A stretch of DNA of 64,000 nt. It comes from Liolophura sinensis. Taxonomy: Eukaryota; Mollusca; Polyplacophora; Chitonida; Chitonidae. The translations under genes and the position numbers were made by a program. The first letter of the stretch is position 1; each line of letters begins with the position of its first letter. Of this stretch, positions 11,852-23,039 are shown piece by piece. Where the stretch lies: assembly GCF_032854445.1 (NCBI RefSeq), contig NC_088296.1, positions 13,926,706 through 13,990,705 of the forward strand, written 5' to 3'. The notes below the pieces were generated by a model, which was not told where the DNA came from, did no database searches, and saw nothing but the letters and a program-made list of their open reading frames with translations.

Positions 11852-12545
11852 GTTTGTACATGATTAGTACGTGTAAACCAGAGTTGAGAAGATGATCGCT
11901 CGTAAAGTCACGCTGGCGTTTAAGGTTTGTACATGAATAGTACGTGGAAACCAGAGCTGAGAAGATGATCGCTCGTAAAGTCACGCTGGCGTTTAAGGTT
12001 TTGTACATGAATAGTACATGTAAACCAGAGTTGAGAAGATGATCGCTCGTAAAGTCACGCTGGGCGTTTAAGGTTTGTACATGAATAGTACGTGTAAACC
12101 AGAGTTGAGAAGATGATCGCTCGTAAAGTCACGCTGGCGTTTAAGGTTTGTACATGAATAGTACGTGTAAACCAGAGTTGAGAAGATGATCGCTCGTAAA
12201 GTCACGCTGGCGTTTAAGGTTTGTACATGAATAGTACGTGTAAACCAGAGCTGAGAAGATGATCGCTCGTAAAGTCACGCTGGCGTTTAAGGTTTGTACA
12301 TGAATAGTACGTGTAAACCAGAGCTGAGAAGATGATCGCTCATAAAGTCACGCTGGCGTTTAAGGTTTGTACATGAATAGTACGTGTAAACCAGAGCTGA
12401 GAAGATGATAGCTCGTAAAGTCACGCTGGCGTTTAAGGTTTGTACATGAATAGTACGTGTAAACCAGAGCTGAGAAGATGATCGCTCGTAAAGTCACGCT
12501 GGCGTTTAAGGTTTGTACATGAATAGTACGTGTAAACCAGAGCTA
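11814..12545 (+). repeat. 73-bp minisatellite built from the exon 5 / intron junction, 10 copies
   Basis: Each unit holds the last 38 nt of exon 5 (GAGAAGATGATCGCTCGTAA then AGTCACGCTGGCGTTTAAG), the donor GTTTGTACATG and about 35 nt of intron. Copy starts fall at 11814, 11886, 11959, 12033, 12106, 12180, 12253, 12326, 12399 and 12472. The first copy is the true exon end. Reading on from any donor gives GTT TGT ACA TGA, a stop. Confidence 0.97.
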
Positions 12546-12894
12546 TATCTGATGGTAAGTGATGTAAAAGTAAGTGAAATATTCTTGACTATGGTACTAG
12601 TATCATAATTAGATACAGGTGTAGACGTTCAGTTACTGTGGCCCTATTTCTTTAACTTTATGGCATGTTTAACAGTAACTTTGAAAGCAGATTCATGAAA
12701 AAAATACTTAATCTTTTTGTCGTGGAGATAATTTATTTCATTTAGATTTGCCATCGTAGGAGCTTCACAGAAAGTATTAAGTGGGAACATGTGAAACCTC
12801 TTCCTACCCTGTATCAAGACGGGTCCAAAGTTGTGAACTCAATTGTTCTTTCCTTTATTACGTCACAGTTATCAGTGTACGTGTGCCTCATAAA

Positions 12895-13430
12895 GCATAC
12901 ATGAAGTACACACAAAGTGCAAGGTCACGGAAGAAAACACTGCGTTCTACAGTCATTTGGACCCTCTGTGTATCTCGTCCTTGAGTCTCCTTTTATTTCA
13001 ATCTAGGAAGAGAAATGCTTAAAACAACATGCATGAAGTACACACACACTGCAACGTCACGGAAGAAAACATTGCATTCTACTGTCATTTGGACCCTCTG
13101 TGTATCTCGTCCTCTAGTCTCCCGTTATTTCAATGTGGGAAAGAGAAATGCTTAAAAGAACATGCATGAAGTACACACACACACTGCAACGTCACGGAAG
13201 AAAACATTGCGTTCTACTGTCATTTGGACCTTCTGTGTATCTCGTTCTCGATTCTCCTGTTAATTCAATGTGGGAAGAGAAATGCTTAAAACAACATACA
13301 TGAAGTACACACACACTGCAATGTCACAGTAGAAAACAATTTTGTGGTTTTATTGTCATTTGCACCTTCTGTGTAGCTCATCCTTGAGTTACCCATTATT
13401 CCAATCTAGGAAGAGAAATGCTTAAAACAC
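12895..13430. repeat. About 133-bp tandem repeat, four diverged copies
   Basis: CATGAAGTACACACACACTG recurs near 12900, 13031, 13165 and 13298, followed each time by a TCATTTGGACC, GTGTATCTCGTCC and AGAGAAATGCTTAAAA sequence. The copies have diverged by substitutions and short indels. Confidence 0.9.
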
Positions 13431-13689
13431 AAGCTTGTGAACATAAGAAAACATTTGAAAATTCCTGCTTTTAGTCTCCAACCAGTCTGCCTGGACCAGT
13501 AGGACTTCATGGTCCTACTGCATTAGCTGGTTCCTCAGCAGCGTTACATCTCGACAGTTTTGTCATGAACACCTGGCAGGTGACCAAAGAATGATCTGGC
13601 CACTCCACCCATAAACCTGAGTTTGTGCTTTAAACACAAAGTAAATTAAAAATAAATAAGGATGAAGAACATACTTGCATAGAACAAAC

Positions 13690-13808
13690 TTACTTGTAAG
13701 GGGTCTGTAAGCAACCTGCGGATGATCGTCGGTTTCCCACGGTGTTTGTGCCCGGTTATCCTCCCACCATAATGCTCGCCACCGTAAAACACCAATCAAA
13801 TAAATCAA
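13690..13808 (+). repeat. SINE body and tail fragment
   Basis: GCAACCTGCGGATGATCGTC and CCTCCCACCATAATGCTCGC are followed by ACACCAATCAAATAAATC. The segment before the tail is shortened relative to other copies. Confidence 0.85.
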
Positions 13809-14075
13809 ATGCGGCTGTTTGTCTGATGTCTGACATCAGAATGTGGTGTGTGTGTTTCTGTATGTTATTGTCATGTGGAGGAGTAGATGATTTACCACTC
13901 TACAGTTGCCTCCATCCATGAAACTGACTGTTATCATACGTGAAAAACGTCTTCAGTTGCCATCTGTTTTTTTTGCATAAAAATGCAAAAATAAATCCAT
14001 CTACGTAACAATCACATCGTTATATACATATACATGTGTAATTAACTGCTTTTTTCCCCTCACAACTTTTTTCAG

Positions 14076-14197
14076 CAAACTGTTTGTGGGTTTGACCTGC
14101 TGAGAGCTAATGGAGAGTCGCTTGTCTGTGATGTTAATGGCTTCAGCTTTGTGAAGACGTCCAGCAAATATTACGATGACTGTGCCAAAGTCTTGGG
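14076..14197 (+). CDS. PPIP5K: PPIP5K exon 6: Mg/ATP site CDVNGFSFV
   Basis: The acceptor TTTTTTCAG is followed in phase 0 by [20 protein letters not shown] and then [20 protein letters not shown]. The DVN triplet carries the Asp and Asn that bind catalytic magnesium in the human enzyme. Mutating this Asp is the standard kinase-dead change in the family. The exon ends on GG of a split Gly codon at the donor GTAAGG. The last 20 nt plus the donor are the seed of a 27-bp minisatellite, so thirteen near-identical donors lie in a row. Confidence 0.97.
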
Positions 14198-14530
14198 GTA
14201 AGGGGACTGTGCCAAAGTAATGGGGTAAGGGGACTGTGCCAAAGCCTTGGGGTAAGGAGACTGTGCCAAAGTCTTGGGGTAAGGAGACTATGCCAAAGTA
14301 ATGGGGTAAGGAGACTGTGCCAAAGTCTTGAGGTAAGAGGACTGTGCCAAAGTCTTGGGGTAAGGAGACTGTGCCAAAGCCTTGGGGTAAGGAGACTGTG
14401 CCAAAGTCTTGGGGTAAGGAGACTATGCCAAAGTATTGGGGTAAGGGGACTGTGCCAAAGTATTGGGGTAAGGGGACTGTGCCAAAGTCTTGGGGTAAGG
14501 GGACTGTGCCAGAGTATTGAGGTAGGGGGT
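14178..14530 (+). repeat. 27-bp minisatellite built from the exon 6 / intron junction, 13 copies
   Basis: The unit GACTGTGCCAAAGTCTTGGG plus GTAAGGA contains the last 20 nt of exon 6 and its donor. Thirteen copies follow without a break. If a later donor were used, the frame reads GTC TTG GGG TAA, an immediate stop. The period of 27 also opens a meaningless minus-strand frame. Confidence 0.97.
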
Positions 14531-14827
14531 CAAAAAGCATCAGTGGCTAGTAACTAATGAAAGTATGGAATTTGAATTTCCTTTTGACAGGATATCTCAA
14601 TTTTCGGATAGTCCTCAAAACCTCTGTATTTACCTCAAAAGTGCAAAAAATACCGAGACTTGAAAAATTTGAATCCAAAAGGCCTATCATGCTTACTAAG
14701 TTAAGTAAAAGAAAAAGTCACAATGCCTGCTCTTTGTATAAGTTAATTAATGTAGCAATGTAATCTGGTATACATGTACATTGTATATAATATTTTTTTT
14801 TTTTTACCACTTTTTACTATGTTACAG

Positions 14828-14929
14828 GACAATGATAATGCGTGCCTTAGCCCCCCAGCTACACATCCCCTGGGTGTTAGGCTCCGCACCAGAGGACATC
14901 CCTGTTGTACCTACCACATCAGGCACCAT
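14828..14929 (+). CDS. PPIP5K: PPIP5K exon 7: end of kinase domain and linker to phosphatase domain
   Basis: The acceptor GTTACAG is followed by one base completing Gly, then [20 protein letters not shown] and [14 protein letters not shown]. This matches human NIVMRELAPQFHIPW and [18 protein letters not shown]. The donor is GTGAGT and it splits the first Met codon as AT|G. The exon closes the ATP-grasp domain. Confidence 0.96.
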
Positions 14930-15318
14930 GTGAGTCCCAGGACCATTGGTGAAGGACAGTATATGTAGAATTACCGAGGGTGTTAAAGGTCTTTGGTATT
15001 AAGATGAAGCTCCAACACTCTGCTATCATGTTTTTAAGTGTGCCAGAATTTGCCACACAACAAACACCTTGTTTGAAAAGTTGTCTTATTTTGAACGAAG
15101 AATGTGTCACCTTGCCACAGTGTCAGATTTTCTTCCCGGTTACCTCCTGTTGTACTTACGACACTTGGCTCTCTGGCTATAGACTTGTTGGGCAACACAT
15201 TTTGACATCAGTTAAACTGTCCATTTGTTGTTCCTGGTTTATCCCAAAAGATCACTAGTCCTTAAAGGCAAAGAAAACACTGAAGTGTAATATATATAAG
15301 ATGAAAGGCCATTAAACG

Positions 15319-15608
15319 CTTGCAAATGAATAATGCGACTAGTATGATTTTGTACATTATGTGCACTTTATCTATCAAGCTTCAAACTATACCTATAGTC
15401 ATCCGCAGGGTGAGTAAGTGGCAACTGCAAGGAACATTCATTATGGTGCAGTATATGTACATAGTACAGGGTAGCAAGACAGGTCTGTCAGGAAGTGACA
15501 GTTGCCACTTACTCACCCTGACGATGACTAAAGTTATAGTTCGAAAGCTTGGTAGATAAAGTGTACATAATGTATAAAATTATACTAGTGGCGTTATTAA
15601 TTTGCAAG
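15319..15608. mobile_element. Fold-back element with about 110-bp inverted arms
   Basis: The left arm (15319-15427) and the right arm (15499-15608) are inverted, imperfect copies. For example ACATTATGTGCACTTTATCT on the left matches the reverse complement of AGATAAAGTGTACATAATGT on the right. The spacer is 71 bp. Ends read CTTGCAAAT on the left and ATTTGCAAG on the right. It lies in the intron between exons 7 and 8. Confidence 0.85.
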
Positions 15609-16079
15609 ATTATCAAACCGCTCCACCATGGAATATTTAACCGTTAAACACTGTCCAGGAAAATTGTTTGATTTTTTTTTTCTAGTATTTTTCCAGCCGA
15701 GTAAAAGAGATTTAAAAACTTCAGAATTTACCCAGAGGGTCTAGTATCAATGGCGTCACATCTATATTTATTGCTTGAAATAGATGGTTTAAGATTCATT
15801 TGGCAAATGCATTCATATATCTATATGTATATGCAATTTAGAATGATGAAATTTAGCAGTCATTGTGTGTATTAGGGGACAAAATCTGGATGGTACTGGT
15901 CCCGGTGTGGTCAGAAAAGGCTACTGTAGAATCCAAAGTTGCATTTTGGGTAATGGAGAAATTATAAAAAAAAAAAGAAAACACAAATACAACTGTATTT
16001 GTGAGCAGTGTTCAATTGTCTTTCATCTGAGATACATGTATACTACATTTTATTGTTTTCTTTGCCTTGAAGGATGTTT

Positions 16080-16555
16080 ATCACCTGTCTGGTGCTACGC
16101 GGCGATGGGCACTGACCATGATTGGTTTGTTTGTCACCTGTCTGGTGCTATGCGGCGATGGGCACTGACCATGATTGGTTTGTTTGTCACCTGCCTGGTG
16201 CTACGCGGCGATGGGCACTGACCATGATTGGTTTGTTTGTCACCTGCCTGGTGATATTTGGCGATGGGCATTGACCATGATTGGTTTGTTTGTCACCTGC
16301 CTGGTGGTCCGCGGTGATGGGCACTGACCATGATTGGTTTGTTTGTCACCTGCCTGGTGATACGTGGCGATGGGCATTGACCATGATTGGTTTGTTTGTC
16401 ACCTGCCTGGTGATAGGCGGCGATGGGCATTGACCATAATTGGTTTGTTTGTCACCTGCCTGGTGGTCCGCGGTGATGGGCATTGATCATGATTGGTTTG
16501 TTTGTCACCTGCACGGTGATACGCGGTGATGGGCATTGACCATGATTAGTTTGTG
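16080..16555 (+). repeat. 53-bp minisatellite, about 9 copies
   Basis: The unit starts CACCTGCCTGGTGATACGCG and continues GCGATGGGCATTGACCATGA. Starts at 16082 and 16135 give the period. It is intronic and does not overlap an exon. Confidence 0.96.
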
Positions 16556-16769
16556 TAAATCATTCAGTTTGACAGGTACATGACAAAGGTTGATGTTGTA
16601 CTGCAGGCCCTCTGGTTTCCTGAACCCTCAAACCCCACTACCATTACATAGGGGGAAAATTCTGGGGTAAAGTTTTAAACCTCAATGGAATTAAGAAATA
16701 AGATTACATGTATATCCGAAAAATCTGATTTTTCATTTATGTACATGCTGGTAAACTTGATCCCCATAG

Positions 16770-16856
16770 GATGGAGCTGAGGTGCGTCACTGCGGTGATT
16801 CGTCATGGAGACAGAACTCCCAAACAGAAGATGAAGATGGAGGTAAAACAGAAGAG
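16770..16856 (+). CDS. PPIP5K: PPIP5K exon 8: phosphatase-domain RHG motif
   Basis: The acceptor CCCCATAG is followed by [20 protein letters not shown] and [16 protein letters not shown] is the histidine-phosphatase signature. Its His is the expected phospho-acceptor and its Arg is the residue mutated in published phosphatase-dead PPIP5K forms. Both are present. The donor GTATGA splits an Arg codon (AG|A). The next exon lies 8.2 kb downstream, across the longest intron between neighbouring constitutive exons. Confidence 0.97.
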
Positions 16857-18460
16857 GTATGAGTATTTTCATTTTTATTGTATTTTGTGTAAAAACATAT
16901 GTACATTTGGTATGTGTACTGAAGCATGGATTTCTGTACGTGTCGGAATTACAGTGACATGCAATCCTGGTTTACATTTATTTCATTTTTGCTCTGTCTG
17001 TTTTGTTCTTTAGATACCGTGATGACGGTATATTTAGTCTTCTTAGACTGCCATATTTTTGTAAAGAATTTCAGTCATATGCATTATGTAGCATTTTGTA
17101 TTTTAATTTAATTTTTGTTGTTGTTGTTACTTGTATATGTGTATGTACTTAAAGCATGTGACCATTTTTTTTTTCTCTCTCTTTTATTACTATGTTTTCT
17201 TAATGCATCACAAGCATAGTATTCTAATCTAACAACAGAATTCATTTGCAGCATCTTCAAGATTGCTGTTTATGGAGAATGGCCAAGCATAAAAAAACCT
17301 GGCATGTCTTTGGAGGATCGGTTCTTGAGTTAATCATTAAACAACAATCAAACGAACAAGAAAAAAAAAAAAAACATTGTATGAAATGATCCATTCCTAG
17401 TTACCTCCCTTGATAAAATGAAATTGCATCTTAAAGGGATCTAGACATTTTAGACTGATAATGCTTGTGCATGTCATATTAAATACATAATCTATATATA
17501 AAAATGAATTTATTCAGCCTCTTTGAATAGGCCTTGTTAATTGAAGGGAAAACTTCCATGAATGTTAAAAAAAAATTTTTTTTTGTAACTCATTTCATTC
17601 AGCTCTCTAGACAAAGCCAAAGACAAGTGGTAGAGAGCTAACCACCTAATCCCATACCTTTAGTAGCTGCCATACATACCACTTATAAGTACATGTCTTC
17701 TACCTTTAAACTGATATAAATTACTTCTTTCTCTTCATGAAAATTCTAGTGGGCAGCCCCTTTTTTTATTATTATTATTATCATTTTTTTTTAAGTTGAG
17801 AAATTTAGACAGTACTCGACCATGGAAAGAAGAAATGTTTCTCAAAAATGAATGCATTATAAATGACAAAACATATAATGTGTTAAAATGTGCCTAATTT
17901 TACTTCACTTTAACTACCGGTAAAACTTGTAATTATAAAAATAAAATATTAAAAAAGAAAATGAGGTGGCAGTGAAAATGGAGATTCACTGTGATGGAAA
18001 CATAACTGTCGAACAATTTTTTAATGAGGCCTATTATAGTGAAATATATATATCACAAGGCCCCAATCAAGTACATGTGATACATGAAAATGGTGAATTA
18101 TGTGTGTGGTATTCACATCATAAAAGTGGAAAAGACACCAAAGGTAGTTATTGTATACATGGGGGTGGGGGTGGGGGATATGTACACATACTGCACACAT
18201 ATTTATTTTTGCTTGAACAAATAAATCTGGAATGTGTTTGTCATAAATGTTATGTATGCTATTAATTTTATGTGATGCATGCACATTATATATATATCAG
18301 TATTTTGTTTATCCATATGTGCAAATCTTGCATACACGTTTATCCATATGTGTAAATCTTGCATACATGTTAATCCATATGTGTAAATCTTGCATACATG
18401 TTTATCTCCTAGGCATATAAAGTCCTAATTTTTGTGTTGAAGAAATGCATGTGTGCACAT
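16857..18460. other. Long intron (exons 8-9), first part, no gene recognised
   Basis: AT-rich sequence with poly-T and poly-A runs, GGGGGTGGGGG near 18170 and three copies of a 37-bp TCCATATGTGTAAATCTTGC unit at about 18310-18410. A 99-codon open frame at 17966-18265 was examined and not accepted. Confidence 0.6.
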
Positions 18461-18479
18461 TTTAGATTCTGTATGCCTT

Positions 18480-19100
18480 TGATTGTTACTGCACATGGGA
18501 ACAAGACGGCATTCATTTTTATTGGTACTGCTCATGGAAACAAGATTACATTCATTTTGATTGTTACTGCACATGGGAACAAGATGACATTCATTTTGAT
18601 TGTTACTGCACATGGGAACAAGATGACATTCATTTTGATTGTTACTGCAAATGGGAACAAGATGGCATTCATTTTGATTGTTACTGCACATGGGAACAAG
18701 ATGACATTCATTTTGATTGTTACTGCACATAGGAACAAGATGGCATTTACTTTGATTGTTTCTGCTCATGGGAACAAGATGGCATTCATTTTGATTGTTA
18801 CTGCACATAGGAACAAGATGGCATTCATTTTGAGTGTTTCTGCACATGGGAACAAGATGGCATTCATTTTGATTGTTACTGCACATAGGAACAAGATGGC
18901 ATTCATTTTGAGTGTTTCTGCACATGGGAACAAGATGGCATTCATTTTGAGTGTTACTGCACATAGGAAAAAGATGACATTCATTTTGATTGTTACTGCA
19001 CATAGGAACAAGATGGCATTCACTTTGATTGTTTCTGCTCATGGGAACAAGATGACATTCAGTTTGATTGTTACTGCATGTGAGAGCAAGATGGCATTTA
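18480..19100 (+). repeat. 39-bp minisatellite, about 16 copies
   Basis: The unit is GATTGTTACTGCACATGGGA followed by ACAAGATGGCATTCATTTT. A period of 39 keeps frames open on both strands. It lies in the 8.2-kb intron. Confidence 0.97.
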
Positions 19101-19731
19101 TTTAACAGGAACAATGCACTTGCTTGTATGATTTATTTATTTAACAGTCAAATAAATATGCTTTCAGTGTGTACCCTCATAGTTTGGTTCATTTGCATGT
19201 GTACCTCTCATACTCATCTTTTATTACAAAATTATTAAAAAGGTAAAATTTCAACAGAATCATAATTGTCATGTAAATTTGTCCAGCAAAATCATCTTAG
19301 TAAAATAATCATTGCCATTTAACTTTAACTTGAAGTCCTGGTTAATTTTGTTGATTGATTCTTGGTTTGCTAACTTCACAGTTATTCTTGTAAATTGTTT
19401 GGATGTTTCATAGTGATAATTGCTATTTTGCCCCACGTTTAATAATAACTGTGTTGGTTTGTCTAACATTTCACATGTGGTTACCTCCCTTTTTGATAGG
19501 CCCTGTGGTTCCGCCACTTTCTTGTTCGAAAGGTAGAGTGTTCTTGTTTTGTATCGTAGGTAACTGATTAACCTGTCCTCAGAACTTACCTGCATTTTCA
19601 CTTTATTGTCTAATGTTGTCTTGGTCATTGGGTAATCAGTGTCTTTTTTTCTGAAATGTTAAAAGAGGTTTACAAGAAGTAGTTCACTAAAATGTGGCAA
19701 AATGTTTGTTTTCGTGACGGATTCAATTACA

Positions 19732-19781
<50 letters not shown>
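19732..19781. repeat. (TA)n microsatellite
   Basis: About 24 uninterrupted TA dinucleotides. Confidence 0.99.
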
Positions 19782-19783
<2 letters not shown>

Positions 19784-19889
19784 TATTACATATCACTGTA
19801 GTGGAAACTTTTAGCTTCGTGGTAGATTTGCAGCTCAGCCATGATTTTAAAACTTTATAGTCAACTCAGTCAGTGTTATCTTTTTAGTC

Positions 19890-20090
19890 AACTTCACAAG
19901 ATCCAACCAATGCGGTCGCTGTGAGTTCAAGTCCAGCTATGTGGGAAGGTTTGTCAGCAACCTGCAGATGGTCGTGGGTTTCCCCTGGGCTCTGCCCGGT
20001 TTCCACCCACCATAATGCTGGTCGCCGTCGTATAAGTGAAATATTCTTGACTATGGCATAAAACACCAATCAGATAAATAAATGAATGCA
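19890..20090 (+). repeat. SINE, internally shortened, plus strand
   Basis: It begins within the head at AACCAATGCGGTCGCTGTGA with box B-like GAGTTCAAGTCC, lacks the CTGGCTTCCTCTCCGGC segment, and ends in AATCAGATAAATAAATGA. Confidence 0.9.
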
Positions 20091-20104
20091 TTCATCAAAA
20101 CTCC

Positions 20105-20310
20105 TTTTTTAAAGGGTTATTTCAGTTAAACTTGAAAAAAAAAAGAGGTAAAAAATTTGAATGTTTCAAATCAGATACATAATGGCCTCACTGATTAAGG
20201 ATGTGGGCCTCTGTGGCGGAGTGGTTAGCATGCTAGCATCACTGGCATCTAAGTGAAATATTCTTGAGTGTGGCGTAAAATATCAATCAAATAAATAAAT
20301 AAAATAAATC
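20105..20310 (+). repeat. Composite repeat: 100-bp segment plus SINE with a large internal deletion
   Basis: 20105-20205 (AAATTTGAATGTTTCAAATC and ATAATGGCCTCACTGATTAA) is the reverse complement of 11258-11355. It is joined to a SINE head (GGCGGAGTGGTTAGCATGCT) fused directly to the tail (TAAGTGAAATATTCTTGAGT), so the 150-bp middle is missing. Confidence 0.8.
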
Positions 20311-20429
20311 ACAACATCCAGTTTATACAGGGTGAAGGTTACTTACACCTGCGGAGCCCAGATTTCAGCTACTTAGAAATCGCATCTTAAAAGTCCATAC
20401 CACAGACAATGCCTTTATCACATATGTAT

Positions 20430-20940
20430 GCAATGGGACACATAGATATGACAAGATATACATGCCTATACATGTAGCTGTCACTTCAGCTGAAATTATA
20501 CCTTGTGTGAACCTGAAATTGGCCAATCCAGCCTGAATAAGTTTGTCTCCAAAATTAAAGTTTTAATGCTCTGGGTTTAAAATACATGTAAGCTTTATTT
20601 TTTAATTTTTTTTTTATATTCAGTTTTATTCCAAGAGTTTTATAGATCTAATCTAATCTTATGAAAAGATTTTCTATAATATTAATAATAATATAACAAG
20701 TGTAAATAAAAAAAAAGGCACACAGAGATATGACGGGTAGTCAGGTTGTTGGCATAGCTGAAATCACACCATTTGTCATCCCGAAATTGGCTGACTGAAC
20801 CTGTATAGTTTTATCTCGAAAATCAAACTAAAAAAGGTCCCGGATGCATATTTGAAGTCGTTCTTTCTGTGGGAAAAGGTCAAGTGATTAAAGCTCTAAT
20901 GTTTTGGGTGTAAAATACACGTAGGCTGACTGACATACAT
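20430..20940. repeat. Two diverged direct copies of an unnamed repeat
   Basis: Copy one (about 20430-20600) and copy two (about 20715-20940) share CACATAGATATGAC / CACAGAGATATGAC, GAAATTGGC and GGTTTAAAATACATGTA / GGTGTAAAATACACGTA in the same order. The second copy has an insertion of about 60 bp. Confidence 0.65.
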
Positions 20941-22424
20941 TAAGCCAGAGTTAACAGGTAAACTTTCCTAAAACCACACAGGATTTTTCGGGCAAACAAG
21001 ACACATCAGCTACACGTACGTGTATACCTAAGCATGTAGTATAGCCATTTTATTGAATCAGTCTTGTCAGTGAAGGAAAAGATTACGACCTAATGCCAAG
21101 TCGATGATGGTATTTCAGCTGTATTGTGTGGAGGATGAATAACCTCAGTAGAAATTTGTTTTTGATGCAGGAATATTAAGTCACATATGGGTTTTTATTG
21201 TCAGAAAGCAAAATCCATTTTGCCCTTTTTATTGAGCTACGTCTTCAGAACTGGTTATTGGTATTTTGTCTTTCTTACATCTGTATGAGAATGGAAATTT
21301 TCCGTTTTATGATACAACAGTTGCAAACACACATGCAGGTTACAAGTGTAACCTACCGAAATGGGGACCTGGCGTAATTTTGTTTCCCTGGACGTGGTGC
21401 CAGCAGGAAATTGAATTGTTCCATAAAAACTGTACTTGTGTTTATAAAGCATTTTATTTACATTACTTTGTTTATTAAAGAGATGATGGAAGATAATGAT
21501 TAAGACAAAGAAACCAAGATTTTTGTTCATGAAAATCATCAGATTTCTCCTTTAAACCTGGTCCCTATTCTAAGTTATGGGCTGTGTTTTGTTTTGGACA
21601 CCATTCTGTGATTTCCTGGTTTGAGTTATCTCCCTTCTTCACTAATCTTCATTCTTCTCTCCATTTTAGGAATGACTTTCACAAAACATCATGAATTATT
21701 CAGACTTATTTTATTGAGATGTTTGAAAATTTTAAAGACATCTGCCCTACATGTACATATACATGTAGGATGCTAATTTGGGCTACAAAATTTACAAGAA
21801 TTATTGTAACATTAACAAGCAGACTCACAAAGTCTTGTGGAAGTGACTCCTGAAGTGTGATAATCTGTGGCATGCAGGTTGATCCCTTTATCACCTGCTT
21901 TCCTTTAACATTTTGCCAATTTTACTTACTACATGATAGTCCTCTGATATACATGTATACGTGCTGTGTTTCACCTAAAATTAAGCTTTTTTTATAAGTG
22001 ACAGATTTCAGTTGAGTCTGATTGATTCTTCTACCTTATATGGCCCGTTCAAAATTTTTTTTGCTGAAGTTTGACTAAAAGTGATTGTCTTAAAATCTTA
22101 AGTGTTGGCAACGAAATTTTTGAGTGGAGTTAACATACCAAACTTTAGGTGAAGTACAGCTCTTGCACTAAGTTTATGTTAACAGGAGCATGTATTTTTT
22201 GCTAGGGTTCTGTGCTTTACGTTTTTGGCCTAATATTTAATGTGAGCACTTAATAGTCACTTATATAATGATGACTTTTTAGCTTTTTAGCTCTGTAAGG
22301 CTGCTAATCTTTGATGAAGGCTTAGTAAAAACAGAAGTACTATTTGTACTTGTACCTGGTTAAAACTACTGTCGTCTCCACATTATTCACTGTTCAGCCG
22401 TCTTGTTGCTGTTTTTCACTCAGA

Positions 22425-22690
22425 CAAGAGCAAGCCAGGGTCTACTGGTTATAGACGCTTGCCTTTCAAGCGCACGAGGTAGGGGTTCAATACCAGCCTT
22501 GGACAGGGATTTTGTATACTCTCTTGCTCTCACTGTTTGAGGGACCCGTTTAACAATAAACGGTCGATAACACGTGTGTGGCTATTTGCGCAGCCTTGAC
22601 AAAGGTCATTGGTATACCCGAGCAATCTGGTGTCCTCCATCCACAATATTGGATGTCGTTGTCACTATTGTGTTAGACAGCAGTCAAGTC
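22425..22690 (+). repeat. Second tRNA-derived SINE-like family
   Basis: The head GGGTCTACTGGTTATAGACG carries a box A-like block and GGGGTTCAATACC a box B-like block, followed by AGGGATTTTGTATACTCTC. A related copy lies at 50800-50960. It is not a tRNA gene because acceptor and other arms do not pair. Confidence 0.65.
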
Positions 22691-22879
22691 CAAATTGAGG
22701 AAATCAGTTTTTGCAGCTGCAAGACTGACAGTGTACATTTATTCTAAAAAAAAAATATCTGTATGAAATTTTGTGAAAAAGACAGCTGAATAGTATACAT
22801 GTATTTAAGCCAGGTCAGAGCCTCAGCCTAGCTATTAAACCTGGTTGTTTCATCTGATCTGATTCCCTGGCTTGTGCTG

Positions 22880-23035
22880 CAGGGGTAATAAACATGGGCA
22901 TCGGAAGATGTTCCAGCAATCTGCAGACAGTAGCAGATGATTGTAGGTTTCCCTAAGCCTGGTTTCCTCACACTGCAATGCTGGTCGCCATCATAGAAGT
23001 GAAATTTTCCTGACCGAACAAATGAATAAACAAAC
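22880..23035 (+). repeat. Old, divergent SINE body and tail
   Basis: GAAGATGTTCCAGCAATCTG, GCTGGTCGCCATCATAGAAG and AATGAATAAACAAAC correspond in order to the body and tail of the main SINE. Confidence 0.75.
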
Positions 23036-23039
23036 AATT

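Noticed and set aside
14001-14540. Minus-strand 179-codon Pro/Leu/Gln-rich repetitive frame
   Set aside because: It is antisense to exon 6 and its 27-bp array, and is explained fully by the repeat.
17966-18265. 99-codon plus-strand frame in the 8.2-kb intron
   Set aside because: There is no family similarity, no convincing acceptor or donor pair, and exon 8 joins exon 9 in phase without it.
18425-19114. Open frames of more than 220 codons on both strands
   Set aside because: They come from the 39-bp minisatellite, where a period divisible by three keeps frames open.
22425-22505. Possible tRNA gene
   Set aside because: Box A-like and box B-like blocks are present, but acceptor, anticodon and T arms do not fold properly and the sequence continues into a SINE-like body.
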